51,158 nt of DNA, from NCBI GenBank assembly GCA_021413825.1, contig JAIOPQ010000051.1, forward strand, positions 1 through 51,158. The letters run 5' to 3'. Shown in pieces: positions 41,759 through 50,417 of the stretch. A program made the translations under genes and the position numbers. The notes under the pieces are model-generated. The model did no database searches. It had not been told where the DNA came from and worked only from the letters and a program-made list of their open reading frames with translations. Source of the stretch: Spirochaetia bacterium. GTDB taxonomy: Bacteria > Spirochaetota > Leptospiria > Leptospirales > Leptonemataceae. Every line of letters begins with the position of its first letter. The stretch's first letter is position 1.

Positions 41759-42574
41759 ATGAAGAAAACTGCAATCGTCCTGTCATTCCCTCTCATGTTT
41801 TTCGTTCAATGCGCCGGATTACCTATCCAATCCCCTTCCGGCAAAGACAGAGTAGTGCTGGCCGCCCAGGAAAGTAAATGCGCGCCGGAAAAGTCCTACG
41901 GACAATGGTCCCTTTTATTTGGGGCAATCCCGCTCAATCGCCCTGTAGTAGCATTTGCAAATCCGTCCAAGACCTACCGCATTACGGAGCACTCAAGCAC
42001 CTTTGATATATTCGTCGATGTTCTCGGGGGATCGTTCACTACTCTCACCAGGCGCACAATTACGGTGAATGCCTGCGAAGAATCGTTTGCCCTGGCATCA
42101 CAAGAACAACTCGATGCGCAGCAACTAAAGCAAACCCAGAGTGCCCTTGACGAATATCTGACACAGCCTTCCGGCATTACAAATGAACCTATCTTCATAA
42201 TGAAGGGTGGTGAAACCAGGCGCGGTAGGATTCTAGAAATCTCTGATTCACAAATTACAATCATGGAACGCAAGAAATCGGACAAGATTGAAATCACAAC
42301 GGCTGATTCTGAAAAACGAGTTGCAAAGATCCTGATGCGGGATGGATCAACTGTAGTCGGGGAAGTTCTGGATCAAACGCCCATCGTAATTACCATTAAA
42401 TCAGACAAGGGTAACGTTCAGCTTGCCAAGAGCAAAATCCGCCGTATCTCATATACCACTGTGGCAGACCTCAAAAAGGAAGCAAAGGAATCCAAACAGG
42501 AGACCCTGGAGCAGGCCACCCTGGACAGACGTGAAGTTCAGCGGATTATTCTGGCTGCGGAGCTTGCAAAATAA
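41759..42574 (+). CDS. Envelope lipoprotein with Sm-like modules
   Basis: The ATG at 41759 is chosen (CCGGAGAAAT ribosome site; seven residues after an upstream ATG at 41738). The 271-residue product has a signal peptide and lipobox FVQC. Residues about 45-115 hold a Bor/TraT-like beta segment (YGQWSLLFGAIPLNRPV and TFDIFVDVLGGSFTTLT with the final NAC). From about 145 to 240 there are two beta modules (MKGGETRRGRILEISDSQIT and MRDGSTVVGEVLDQTPIVIT with closing KIRRISY) like those in the protein at 4667. The end is helical. The envelope function is unknown. It stands 184 bases from the divergent acylase gene. Confidence 0.78.
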   Translation: MKKTAIVLSFPLMFFVQCAGLPIQSPSGKDRVVLAAQESKCAPEKSYGQWSLLFGAIPLNRPVVAFANPSKTYRITEHSSTFDIFVDVLGGSFTTLTRRTITVNACEESFALASQEQLDAQQLKQTQSALDEYLTQPSGITNEPIFIMKGGETRRGRILEISDSQITIMERKKSDKIEITTADSEKRVAKILMRDGSTVVGEVLDQTPIVITIKSDKGNVQLAKSKIRRISYTTVADLKKEAKESKQETLEQATLDRREVQRIILAAELAK

Positions 42575-42629
42575 GCAAATAATTGTTGTAAATTACTTAT
42601 TAATACGTCTTATCTTCACGGAGGTTCCT

Positions 42630-43145
42630 ATGTCTCGTTTAAATGCAATCCTTGTGCTGACTCTGTCGATATCTGCCCTGGTGAATTGCCCGGCTACAGT
42701 GCCTGAGCTAAACAGGAGCGTCTTCAACAATGCCCTTGGCCTGGAATCGGAAGATGTGGACATGTTGCCAACGGTAGCTGCTCTGGCTGCGGCGGGCAGC
42801 GGGGGCGTAAGCGGACCGCAAATCCAGGTTAGTCCCAGTTCCGTGGATTACGGCAATCAGGGATGCGGCGGCGGCAACATCATTGCGACTATCACGCTTC
42901 AGAATATTGGCACACAGCCATTGATCCTGGCAACCCCGTTTGGATTTTCCGGTAGCAGCCAGATCGTCGTTGGCCTGCCCGGATTATCTACGATTCAGCC
43001 GGGTAGCAGTACTACTTTCACCATTACATTTAATACAAGCGGAGGTGCCTCCGGTGTGAAGAATGGCACGGTCACGATCACCAGCAACTCTACGAATGGT
43101 TCATTCACTATTTCAGTGACTGCAAATCAGACTGGTTCCTGCTAA
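42630..43145 (+). CDS. ASH/choice-of-anchor-D-like lipoprotein
   Basis: The ATG at 42630 is used because CGGAGGTTCCT gives a strong ribosome site; longer frames lack a signal peptide. The 171-residue product has a signal peptide with lipobox LVNC and one Ig-like domain (about 60-168) of the ASH/choice-of-anchor-D group: VSPSSVDYGNQ, TITLQNIGTQPLIL, IQPGSSTTFTITFNTS, and a last strand FTISVTANQTGSC. A short Gly/Ala linker precedes it. Such domains bind partners or surfaces. A terminal Cys could pair with the Cys in GNQGCGG. The neighbouring repeat lipoprotein gene, convergent with it, suggests a shared surface theme. Confidence 0.82.
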   Translation: MSRLNAILVLTLSISALVNCPATVPELNRSVFNNALGLESEDVDMLPTVAALAAAGSGGVSGPQIQVSPSSVDYGNQGCGGGNIIATITLQNIGTQPLILATPFGFSGSSQIVVGLPGLSTIQPGSSTTFTITFNTSGGASGVKNGTVTITSNSTNGSFTISVTANQTGSC

Positions 43146-43159
43146 CTGGAATCAGGGGC

Positions 43160-43175
43160 GCCCAGCGGGCCTTTT
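43160..43175 (+). terminator. Weak terminator candidate after the ASH lipoprotein
   Basis: GCCC and GGGC flank an AGC loop and are followed by CTTTTA. The stem is only four bases, within a 57-base gap between two convergent genes. A longer imperfect pairing ATCAGGG/CCCTTGAT (43151-43189) can also be drawn. Confidence 0.3.
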
Positions 43176-43202
43176 ATGGGACCCTTGATTCGGTCAAGAT
43201 TT

Positions 43203-45743
43203 CTACGGGAAATAAAGGATTCGTCCATTCTGCCAATCAAAGACGTACATATGTCCACTGGGATCAAGCAGCGTGCTTGCAGGTGAATTCAAACTTGTCG
43301 CAGAGACGCCTCCATTGTTCGCGGAGCCGGAAGTGAAATCGGGCTGACCGTAAACGCGGGTTGCCGTTGTGCTTCCAGAGGGAAAGAATAGTACGCGATG
43401 ATTGCCAATATCGGTAACATAGAGATTCCCGGACGAATCGAGCGCCACGCCAAAGACGCCACTAAGCGAAGTTGAGGAAATGCCCCCATTGTTGGGTGCA
43501 TTGGATGTGAAATTCGGTTGGCCATACACCCTTGTGGCTGTTGTGCTACCAGCCGGGAAGAATAGCACACGATTGTTCGCATTATCACCCACGTAGAGAT
43601 TCCCAACAGAATCCAGGGTTATCGGAATCGGAGTATTAAGGCTATTCGCAGAAATCCCACCATTGTTGTTGCCGCTCGATACTAAATCTGGCTGACCATA
43701 GACCCTCGTAGCTGTAACGGAACCTGTGGGATAAAATAAGACACGCGCGTTGAACTCATCAACAACGTATAGATTATCCGCAGAGTCCAGGACCAGGGCA
43801 GGTGCACCGTTCAATGAACTGGCGGAAACTCCTCCGTTGTTAGCCGTATTGGATGTGAAATTAGGTTGGCCGTAGACGCGTGTCGCGGTTGTGCTACCGG
43901 CCGGGAAGAATAGCACGCGCAAATTACCGTGATCTCCAACATACAAGTTCCCTGCGCTATCAACCGCTATAGCCCTGGGATTATTTAGACTCGTTGCTGT
44001 AATCCCTCCGTTGTTGGCCCCGGCCGAGGTGAAGTTGGGCTGGCCATAGACTCGAGTTGCTGTGGTGCTTCCAGCTGGAAAATAGAGTACCCGGTGGTTC
44101 ATCGTATCTCCAACGTACAAATTTCCCGATGAATCAAACGCTCCACCAAACGGTGTCCCTAACGTGGAGGCTGAAATTCCGCCATTGTTCGGAGTGCTTG
44201 CCGTCATGTTGGGTTGTCCGTAGACGATTGTAGCCGCGTTTGCCCTGGTGGATTGTACTACCTGACGCACGGTGTAACCGTTTGCATTTTGTGAAACGAC
44301 GATGACTTTGTAGACCACCCCGGTAGTCAGGCCAGTAAACTGATATCCCCCGGTAGAAACGTTAATTGGACCTTGTATGAAGTTCGAGACGACCGCACCG
44401 TTTACAATTATGGTTCCGCTCAGCCCCACATAAGCTTGGACCGTCGGTGCTGGATTCCCGGCCACCGAAAACGTTGGCTGGTCAAGAGTGACTGACGTAG
44501 CATCATAATTAGAAAGGACAAGGCTATTCAGTACCGGCGCAATACCGGCTGTGCTTTGAGCGATCTGTTTCACCGCATAACCGCCGCTATTCTCCGCAAC
44601 AACGATGATCCGATAGGCAGTGTTGCTTAGCAGACTTGAGAATTGATGCCCACCTGACGCCACATCGATCGGACCGAGTACACTTGAACTCACAACAGAA
44701 CCATTCAATGATATCGTACCATCAAGGCCTAGGTATGCTTTTACCGTCGGCGCAGGATTCCCTGCCGTGGAGAAAGTTGGTTGCGAAAGCGTAATTGATA
44801 CCGAATCCGAAGCAGAAATCGCAAGGCTATTTAGTACCGGGGCAATGCCAGTCGTACTTTGCGCGATCTGTTGCGTGTAATAGCCCACAGAATTCGCTGC
44901 CACAACTATGATTCTATAATTCGAACTGTTGGTCAAAGAGCCAAACTGGTATCCGCCGCTTGAGACATCGATTGGCCCCTGGAGGGAATTGCTGACCGTG
45001 GAACCACTGATCGAAATTGTTCCGTCGAACCCAATGTAGGCGCTTACAGTTGCAGTTGGATTTCCAGCAGTTGCAAACGTCGGCTGGGAAAGCGTGATTG
45101 CACTGGACGTAGCGCCTGAAACAGCAAGGGCATTCAACACCGGAGATACGCCAGCCGTACTCTGGACAATCTGTTGCGTGTAATAGCCCGCAGAATTCTG
45201 AGCAACTACAATGATCCGATAGCTCGTATTCGAGCTCAGTGAAGCAAACTGATGGCCACCACTGGACACGCTGATTGGCCCCTGAACTGAATTGCTAACC
45301 GTGGAACCGCTAATCGAAATGGTTCCGTCCAGACCAATAAAAGCATTCACGGTTGGAGCAGGATTCCCCGCCGTCGAAAAGGTTGGTTGTGCCAGTGTAA
45401 TTGAAACCGAATCGGATGTTGTGATACTCAGACTGTTCATGACGGGCGCCACTGCGGCCGTGCTTTGAACGATTTGCTGCGTCGAATAGCCTGCGGAATT
45501 CTGGGAGACTACAATAATGCGATAACTCGTATTAGAGGTGAGCGATCCAAACTGGTATCCACCAGTTGCAACGTTGATGGGGCCAGCCACCGAATTACTC
45601 ACTGTTGAACCAGTAATCGAAATCGTGCCATTCACACCAATGTATGCCTGGACTGTGGGCGTTGGATTTCCACTCGTGGAAAAAGTTGGCTGAGCGAGCG
45701 TAATCGAACTGGAATCAGAAGCACTGACACTGAGCGAACTCAA
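43203..45743 (-). CDS. Repeat and NHL lipoprotein, C-terminal fragment of the split gene
   Basis: The 846-residue frame begins only with a TTG at 45743 inside the module array, without ribosome site or signal peptide, so it cannot be a complete gene. It holds five modules of about 101 residues, then six NHL-type repeats (about 495-846) with the unit YGQPNFTSNTANNGG, GVALDSSGNLYVTDIGNHRVLFF. NHL repeats form beta-propellers, and six blades are seen here. With the fragment at 45740 the original protein would have about 1,190 residues: lipid anchor, eight modules and a propeller at the far end, probably on the cell surface. It may be a pseudogene, or it may be expressed by frameshift. Confidence 0.75.
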   Translation of the reverse strand: MSSLSVSASDSSSITLAQPTFSTSGNPTPTVQAYIGVNGTISITGSTVSNSVAGPINVATGGYQFGSLTSNTSYRIIVVSQNSAGYSTQQIVQSTAAVAPVMNSLSITTSDSVSITLAQPTFSTAGNPAPTVNAFIGLDGTISISGSTVSNSVQGPISVSSGGHQFASLSSNTSYRIIVVAQNSAGYYTQQIVQSTAGVSPVLNALAVSGATSSAITLSQPTFATAGNPTATVSAYIGFDGTISISGSTVSNSLQGPIDVSSGGYQFGSLTNSSNYRIIVVAANSVGYYTQQIAQSTTGIAPVLNSLAISASDSVSITLSQPTFSTAGNPAPTVKAYLGLDGTISLNGSVVSSSVLGPIDVASGGHQFSSLLSNTAYRIIVVAENSGGYAVKQIAQSTAGIAPVLNSLVLSNYDATSVTLDQPTFSVAGNPAPTVQAYVGLSGTIIVNGAVVSNFIQGPINVSTGGYQFTGLTTGVVYKVIVVSQNANGYTVRQVVQSTRANAATIVYGQPNMTASTPNNGGISASTLGTPFGGAFDSSGNLYVGDTMNHRVLYFPAGSTTATRVYGQPNFTSAGANNGGITATSLNNPRAIAVDSAGNLYVGDHGNLRVLFFPAGSTTATRVYGQPNFTSNTANNGGVSASSLNGAPALVLDSADNLYVVDEFNARVLFYPTGSVTATRVYGQPDLVSSGNNNGGISANSLNTPIPITLDSVGNLYVGDNANNRVLFFPAGSTTATRVYGQPNFTSNAPNNGGISSTSLSGVFGVALDSSGNLYVTDIGNHRVLFFPSGSTTATRVYGQPDFTSGSANNGGVSATSLNSPASTLLDPSGHMYVFDWQNGRILYFP

Positions 45744-46561
45744 AACCGGTGCAATGGCTGGCTGAACTGATAGCCACTGCTTGCCACGTTCACCGGCCCT
45801 TCTACTTCACCGCTCACGTTTGATCCGGTGACTGAGATCGTACCGTTCAGGCCGATGTATGCTCGCACTGTTGGCGCAGGATTCCCAGCGGTTGCGAAGG
45901 TTGGTTGTGACACGCTGATCGAACCGGAATCGGATGCAGAGATTGCAATTGAATTCAGAACGGGCGCAATTCCAGCAGTGCTCTGTGCAATCTGTTGCAC
46001 GGAGTAGCCATGGATATTTGATGCCACTACAATGATTCTGTAGCTTGCATTCGCACCCAGACCTGAAAACACTTTGCCCGCAGCGGACACATCAAATGGC
46101 CCGGATGTGGAATTACTCACTGTGGAACCTGTTACTGAAATGGTTCCGTTCACCCCAATGTATGCGTTAACCGTCGGCAACGGATTTCCGGCGGTTGAAA
46201 AGGTAGGCTGTGTAAGCGTAATTGAGCTCGATGTAGATGATGAGATCGTAAGATTATTTAATACAGGAGCGAGTGTGCCCGTGCTCTGGACGATTTGCTG
46301 CACGGAATAGCCGGATGGATTTTCAGCGACTACAACTATCCTGTAGACCGTAGCCATTGTAAGCCCTGTAAATGCGTACCCGCCTGTTGTTACGTCGACC
46401 GGTCCCTCCACAACATTCTGCAGGCTTGCACCGGAAACAGTTAGATTGGAATCAAGGCCCACGTATGCCTTGAGCGTTGCCGCAGGGCTGCCTGAATTCG
46501 AAAGCGTTGGTGCTGCGAGAGTGATGCTTGATGGAGTGGATCCTGAAATAGAAAGGGGGTT
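44240..46561 (-). repeat. Eight tandem modules of about 303 bases within the lipoprotein gene
   Basis: Modules encode about 101 residues each, with recurring blocks LNSLAISASDSVSITL, QPTFSTAGNPAPTV and SNTSYRIIVVAQN. Modules 4 to 7 are most alike. The third is truncated by the 88-base loss near 45760. The tandem DNA similarity makes the region prone to slippage and recombination. Confidence 0.85.
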
Positions 46562-46693
46562 AAGTGACGGCCCGTTTGAATTGGAATTCCCACCAAGAGC
46601 GAGCAAGAGCAACCATGAGGACGATCCACCGGGCGAATGGCCCACGCAACTCACCAGTGTGAGTAGAAACATCGCTAGCAAAACTCTTTTCAT
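45740..46693 (-). CDS. Repeat lipoprotein, N-terminal fragment of a split gene
   Basis: The 317-residue frame has a signal peptide with lipobox LVSC, a Gly/Asn linker, then two full and one broken module of about 101 residues. The modules share TFSTAGNP-x-PTVNAYIG and SGYSVQQIVQST-like strands. The third stops after YQFS because a deletion shifts the frame, so the last six residues QPLHRF are out of frame. The rest of the protein continues in the next frame at 45743. Sibling modules have 96 bases between the YQF codons and the A-P-V codons where this one has 8, a loss of 88 bases. Either a real inactivating event or a repeat-collapse error in assembly is possible. Confidence 0.75.
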   Translation of the reverse strand: MKRVLLAMFLLTLVSCVGHSPGGSSSWLLLLALGGNSNSNGPSLNPLSISGSTPSSITLAAPTLSNSGSPAATLKAYVGLDSNLTVSGASLQNVVEGPVDVTTGGYAFTGLTMATVYRIVVVAENPSGYSVQQIVQSTGTLAPVLNNLTISSSTSSSITLTQPTFSTAGNPLPTVNAYIGVNGTISVTGSTVSNSTSGPFDVSAAGKVFSGLGANASYRIIVVASNIHGYSVQQIAQSTAGIAPVLNSIAISASDSGSISVSQPTFATAGNPAPTVRAYIGLNGTISVTGSNVSGEVEGPVNVASSGYQFSQPLHRF

Positions 46694-46843
46694 TTAACAC
46701 CATGTTCCAAGCGTCGGAAAGAAAGCGTCAAGATCTATCGCAGAACGATACACAATCGGAAGCTACCTGCTTCCGGGTAATCCGCCCGAAGCACTCAGTC
46801 TAAAACCGATTGCCCGTGGCGGCATTTTTGAGAAACCTGGCGC

Positions 46844-47428
46844 ATGAGTAAAACGCGCCTGGAAGCATTCAGTGATGCTGTAATTGCAATCGTCCTTACA
46901 ATCATGGTCCTTGAATTGAAGGTGCCTCATGGCTCTGACCTTGGTTCACTTGTGCCGCTGCTTCCAGTCATGCTCAGCTACGTTCTAAGCTTTGTTCACA
47001 TTGGCATTTACTGGAACAATCATCATCACATGCTCCATCTTGCAAAGAAGGTCAATGGGGCCGTCCTCTGGGCTAACATGCATCTGCTATTCTGGCTATC
47101 GCTGGTTCCGTTCGTAACGGGATGGATGGGTGAGAATCATTTTGAAACCATTCCAGTGGCGGGCTACGGCGTTGTAATGCTCATGGCTGGTGTTGCGTAT
47201 TACATCCTTGCGCGAATTCTAGTCTCACATCATGGAAAGGATTCAGACCTGGCACGCGCATTTGGAAAAGATTTCAAGGGAATCATTTCAGTTATGCTAT
47301 ATACGGTGGCAATCTTAGTTTCTGTGCTTAATCCCTGGATTTCAATCACACTCTACGTAGTAGTTGCAATCACGTGGTTTATTCCAGACAGGCGAGCGGA
47401 AAGGGTTTTGAACGAACGAAACGGCTAA
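46844..47428 (+). CDS. TMEM175 family (DUF1211) membrane channel
   Basis: The 194-residue protein has six membrane spans and starts KTRLEAFSDAVIAIVLTIMV, which contains the R-x3-FSD motif of the bacterial TMEM175 family. Family members form tetrameric potassium channels without the usual P-loop. Small inserts such as HIGIYWNNHHHMLH also match. It is monocistronic: the repeat lipoprotein runs the other way, 150 bases upstream, and the SDR gene is convergent with it. I see no clear ribosome site at the ATG. Expected role: K+ conductance or pH-related ion balance in the inner membrane. Confidence 0.92.
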   Translation: MSKTRLEAFSDAVIAIVLTIMVLELKVPHGSDLGSLVPLLPVMLSYVLSFVHIGIYWNNHHHMLHLAKKVNGAVLWANMHLLFWLSLVPFVTGWMGENHFETIPVAGYGVVMLMAGVAYYILARILVSHHGKDSDLARAFGKDFKGIISVMLYTVAILVSVLNPWISITLYVVVAITWFIPDRRAERVLNERNG

Positions 47429-47466
47429 TCGTAGTGCCTGGACTCCAGCGCCTGGATCTTGCTATC

Positions 47467-48381
47467 TTAACTCAGACCAGCTACAATCTTCTCTGATTCT
47501 ATCCAGAGCTTTTCAGCCAGCGCAGCATCGTAGGATACTGGGCTGGATTTTGCAACATTGCAATCCGCAAAATACTCACCAGAAACGGTTAACGTCTGAT
47601 TTGTGGCCACATAGCACTGTGTGGCTGCACCCTGCCCTATAGACTTGAGTATGAGTGGAGAAATTACGGCCATGGCCCCACGCGCAACGGCAGGAATACT
47701 CCTACTTAGATTGGTCACGATCACGCCCGGATGCAGAGCATTTGCAGTCTTCTTTGTGCCGGCAAATCGTCTGGCCAGAGCCCGCGCAAAGAGCAGGTTT
47801 GCAAGTTTTGACTGACCATAAGCCTTCCAGGCATCGTATCCCTTAGCGCCCGAGAGATTGTCGAATTCAATACCGGTTTTTGGTGCCGACTCATGCAGGG
47901 CGCTGCTTAGAACTACAACGCGACCATCGTCAGTTAGTCGATCCAGCAAACCTGTCACCAGAATAAAATGGCCTATGTGATTTGTAAAAAATTGCAATTC
48001 ATAGCCAAAAGCTGTCTGGAGCCTGGGCAAGGCCATGATTCCCGCATTGCAAATAATACCATCCAGACGAGTTCCATCGCGCTTAATCGCTTCGATACAA
48101 CCCCGAACTGATGCAGGATTGGACAACTCACATTCAACGGGTGTAACCGAACCAAGGTTGGCTGTAGCTTCCCGGGCTTTTTCAATTGTACGTGCCGCCG
48201 CCAGAATGCGTGCACCTCGCATAGCCAGTACGCGCACTGTTTCCAGACCAAGACCGGACGTTGAGCCCGTGACTAGATAGGTCTTCCCGTTTAAACTGAG
48301 CCCCTGTGTCACCTCCTCTGCTGTGGTGTTATATCCAAATCCGTTCTTTCCTTTTCCCCTCAGCATTCCTACAATCGACAT
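47467..48381 (-). CDS. Short-chain dehydrogenase, retinol-dehydrogenase/WWOX-like
   Basis: The 304-residue product is a classical SDR: TGSTSGLGLETVR cofactor motif, CNAGIMALP, a Ser of VVLSSALH and YGQSKLANLL for Tyr-x3-Lys. All catalytic residues are present. ARTIEKAREAT after the second strand favours NADP(H). The length and the LFARALARRFAGT segment fit the retinol dehydrogenase-like subgroup, which acts on hydrophobic alcohols or ketones; no true substrate can be told. AAGGTGG precedes the ATG. It is convergent with TMEM175 and 170 bases from the divergent methyltransferase gene. Confidence 0.93.
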   Translation of the reverse strand: MSIVGMLRGKGKNGFGYNTTAEEVTQGLSLNGKTYLVTGSTSGLGLETVRVLAMRGARILAAARTIEKAREATANLGSVTPVECELSNPASVRGCIEAIKRDGTRLDGIICNAGIMALPRLQTAFGYELQFFTNHIGHFILVTGLLDRLTDDGRVVVLSSALHESAPKTGIEFDNLSGAKGYDAWKAYGQSKLANLLFARALARRFAGTKKTANALHPGVIVTNLSRSIPAVARGAMAVISPLILKSIGQGAATQCYVATNQTLTVSGEYFADCNVAKSSPVSYDAALAEKLWIESEKIVAGLS

Positions 48382-48551
48382 ACATCCACCTTGAGCTATC
48401 CGCTACCGCAACTTAGCATGCTCCGTAGCTAGCGGCGAGAATAAAATAGAATCTGAACTGCCTGTCTGGGTATTTGTTGTTTCGAACGTTATACGATGCA
48501 ATTCTACCTGTGCAGCTTGACGGGCTCCGGAGCCAGTAAAGTTTTGCTGAA

Positions 48552-49367
48552 ATGCTAAATCCTCTGGCCTCTCCTGCTCCCTGGTCGCTTGTTGCCTCCG
48601 GATACAAAAAGTCTACGCAGCAGTTCCTTGAAGCCTATTCCAGGAAAGTTATAGAATTATTAAAACCTGGCCGGGCTGACTCAGTCCTGGATGTCGCCAC
48701 TGGGCCTGGAACCCTTGCCATTCCGCTTTCAGGACTGGTAAGGGAGATTCGTGCAATTGATTTTTCGGACAGAATGATTGAAGAGCTTCACGCGAGCATC
48801 GAACAAATGAATATCCAAAACATTCTTCCGTCTGTAATGGATGGCCAGGAGTTAAAGTTTGATGAAAATCAGTTCGATATGGCATTCTCTATGTTCGGGC
48901 TAATGTTCTTTCCGGATAAAATCAAAGGGATGCGTGAGATCCATCGAGTATTGAAGCCAGGGAAATTCGTGGCGATTTCGAGCTGGGGTCCAATCTCTGC
49001 CTCGCCTATGATGCAGTTAATGTTTGGAGCAATTCGCGCCGCGATCCCTGAAACACCTCCTGCGGTCCCGAATCCAACAAGCCTCGAGAATCCGGACTAT
49101 TTTAAAGAGCAACTAACGTTGGCGGGATTCGTTGAAATCGAAGTAATTCCGTTTGCGCCGCCGTTCACCATAAAAGATGTAACTGAATTTTTTGATACTA
49201 TGGTAGAAGGTTCCGCGCCTATTCAACTCATGCGCAGCAAGATGACGCCAGAGGTTTGGAAAGAAAAAAGTCAGATCATGTTCAATTACATCCGCGATCA
49301 GCTGAAAACCTTACCTGTAAGTGTTTCCTCGCAGGCAAATCTCGCAATAGCCAGAAAGCCTGCTTGA
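48552..49367 (+). CDS. Class I SAM-dependent methyltransferase (UbiE/COQ5-like layout)
   Basis: The 271-residue protein has the Rossmann methyltransferase core: motif I VLDVATGPGTLAIPLS, motif II RAIDFSDRMIEEL, post-I region FDMAFSMFGLMFFPDKI and MREIHRVLKPGKFVAISSWG, which are typical of UbiE-like enzymes. The C-terminus has an extra 90 residues that may form a cap over the substrate. The substrate is unknown; quinone, lipid and small phenol methylation are all possible. No clear ribosome site is seen. A perfect palindrome begins eight bases after the stop. Confidence 0.9.
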   Translation: MLNPLASPAPWSLVASGYKKSTQQFLEAYSRKVIELLKPGRADSVLDVATGPGTLAIPLSGLVREIRAIDFSDRMIEELHASIEQMNIQNILPSVMDGQELKFDENQFDMAFSMFGLMFFPDKIKGMREIHRVLKPGKFVAISSWGPISASPMMQLMFGAIRAAIPETPPAVPNPTSLENPDYFKEQLTLAGFVEIEVIPFAPPFTIKDVTEFFDTMVEGSAPIQLMRSKMTPEVWKEKSQIMFNYIRDQLKTLPVSVSSQANLAIARKPA

Positions 49368-49375
49368 AATCAGGT

Positions 49376-49395
49376 GCCTCATCCATGGATGAGGC
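49376..49395. repeat. Perfect 20-base palindrome after the methyltransferase gene
   Basis: GCCTCATCCA is followed directly by its exact complement TGGATGAGGC. A second smaller hairpin (TCTGG and CCAGA around eight bases, 49403-49420) follows. No T run follows on either strand. It could be a factor-dependent or stabilising 3' element, or a protein-binding site. Confidence 0.55.
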
Positions 49396-49475
49396 CTGGC
49401 AGTCTGGAAAGACATCCAGACAGCTTTGGGTGCTACTATAGCTCCCACGTTGCCGCTGGATTTTGTTCAAAAGAA

Positions 49476-49658
49476 TTAATCTTTAAGCTCTACAACTACT
49501 GCTGCAGCCGCAGAACGCTTGATCGATGTGATCCCTTTCTTGCAAGCAGCGAGCGATTCATACGCTTCACCTGAAGCGATTACTTCACCGTTTGATGCTT
49601 TGAGTCTGAAGCGATGCTTACCCGCTTTGTCTTTGTAAATTTCAAATTTTGCTGCCAT
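49476..49658 (-). CDS. Single-domain DUF1508 (YegP-like) protein
   Basis: The 60-residue product is one YegP/DUF1508 unit: AKFEIYKDKAGKHRFRLKAS, then NGEVIASGEAYESL and the closing K-G-I-T-S-I-K. E. coli YegP has two such units; single-unit forms are also common. The fold is a small beta sheet with one helix and is of unknown function. AGGGAGA gives a good ribosome site. It lies 84 bases after the start of the DinB-like gene and may be monocistronic. Confidence 0.92.
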   Translation of the reverse strand: MAAKFEIYKDKAGKHRFRLKASNGEVIASGEAYESLAACKKGITSIKRSAAAAVVVELKD

Positions 49659-49742
49659 ATATTCTCCCTACTGGCGTTGAGCGAAGACAACCAGGCGCTT
49701 CATGTCAAGCGTTTCATGCAACTACTTGCATGAGTTTACAAA

Positions 49743-50288
49743 TCAATGATGTCCGGCTTTGTAAAGATTGAATGTTGCGAGAGCCTGCCCCTGGTGATGC
49801 GGCTCATGCCAGAGCATAATCTGGAATATTCTGCGATTATCAAATGGAACTTCAGCCGCAGGCTTTGCGTCGAGTTTTGATAGATCAAAATCCATTATCG
49901 ATTTCTCAAGAGCGGCCCTTGTATCTTTCAAATATTTGCGCACTTCAGCCATTTTTGGAACGGAATCCCCGGCGGGCTTACCACTTTCAAACTCTTTGAT
50001 CCAGGTTTCTGAAACAGCTGTTCCATTGTGCAGCAACTTGTTTGCAAACCGATCTTCCGTCGCAGCCAAATGCATGATCTGCCAGCCAATCGGCGCGCGT
50101 CCTGGGCCAGCTCGCCAGGTCAGGACCTGATCGGCCTTTCCTGTCTTCTCCATTTCATCCAGCATCTTGTCTGTTGAGCCGCGAGCAAAGTTGAGCTGGG
50201 CTATCACCACACTCTTGAAATCGGGGGAATTGCTGCAGCCTACAAGGCCAACAATCGCTAAAACTAAAATTAGTCGTATGTTTTTCAT
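49743..50288 (-). CDS. DinB-fold lipoprotein
   Basis: The 181-residue product has a signal peptide with lipobox LVGC, then a DinB-like four-helix bundle: VVIAQLNFARGSTDKMLDEM, GWQIMHLAATEDRF with the first metal His, a long helix AEVRKYLKDTRAALEKSIMD and the final IMLWHEPHHQGQALAT with the His pair. The DinB superfamily usually acts in the cytoplasm with bacillithiol, mycothiol or similar thiols, so export as a lipoprotein is unusual. All three metal ligands are kept, so an enzyme or metal-binding role is possible. It is divergent from the modA gene by 129 bases. Confidence 0.88.
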   Translation of the reverse strand: MKNIRLILVLAIVGLVGCSNSPDFKSVVIAQLNFARGSTDKMLDEMEKTGKADQVLTWRAGPGRAPIGWQIMHLAATEDRFANKLLHNGTAVSETWIKEFESGKPAGDSVPKMAEVRKYLKDTRAALEKSIMDFDLSKLDAKPAAEVPFDNRRIFQIMLWHEPHHQGQALATFNLYKAGHH

Positions 50289-50417
50289 TTATCCAGAGGA
50301 AATGCAAACGCCAGGCCGGAAACAAAAAACCAGCGAACAAACACCTCAACGAAATTCCTCCGTGGAGCTGACAGACTTTTAGATTGCAGTTTGAAGAGCC
50401 GCTCTGCACAGAAGACA

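Noticed and set aside
45740-45743. ATGA-type overlap between the two repeat-lipoprotein frames as a normal gene junction
   Set aside because: The second frame starts with TTG inside a repeat module without ribosome site or signal peptide, and the repeat alignment shows an 88-base loss; this is a broken gene, not an operon junction.
44240-46561. CRISPR array
   Set aside because: The repeats are about 303 bases, coding, diverged, and without spacers.
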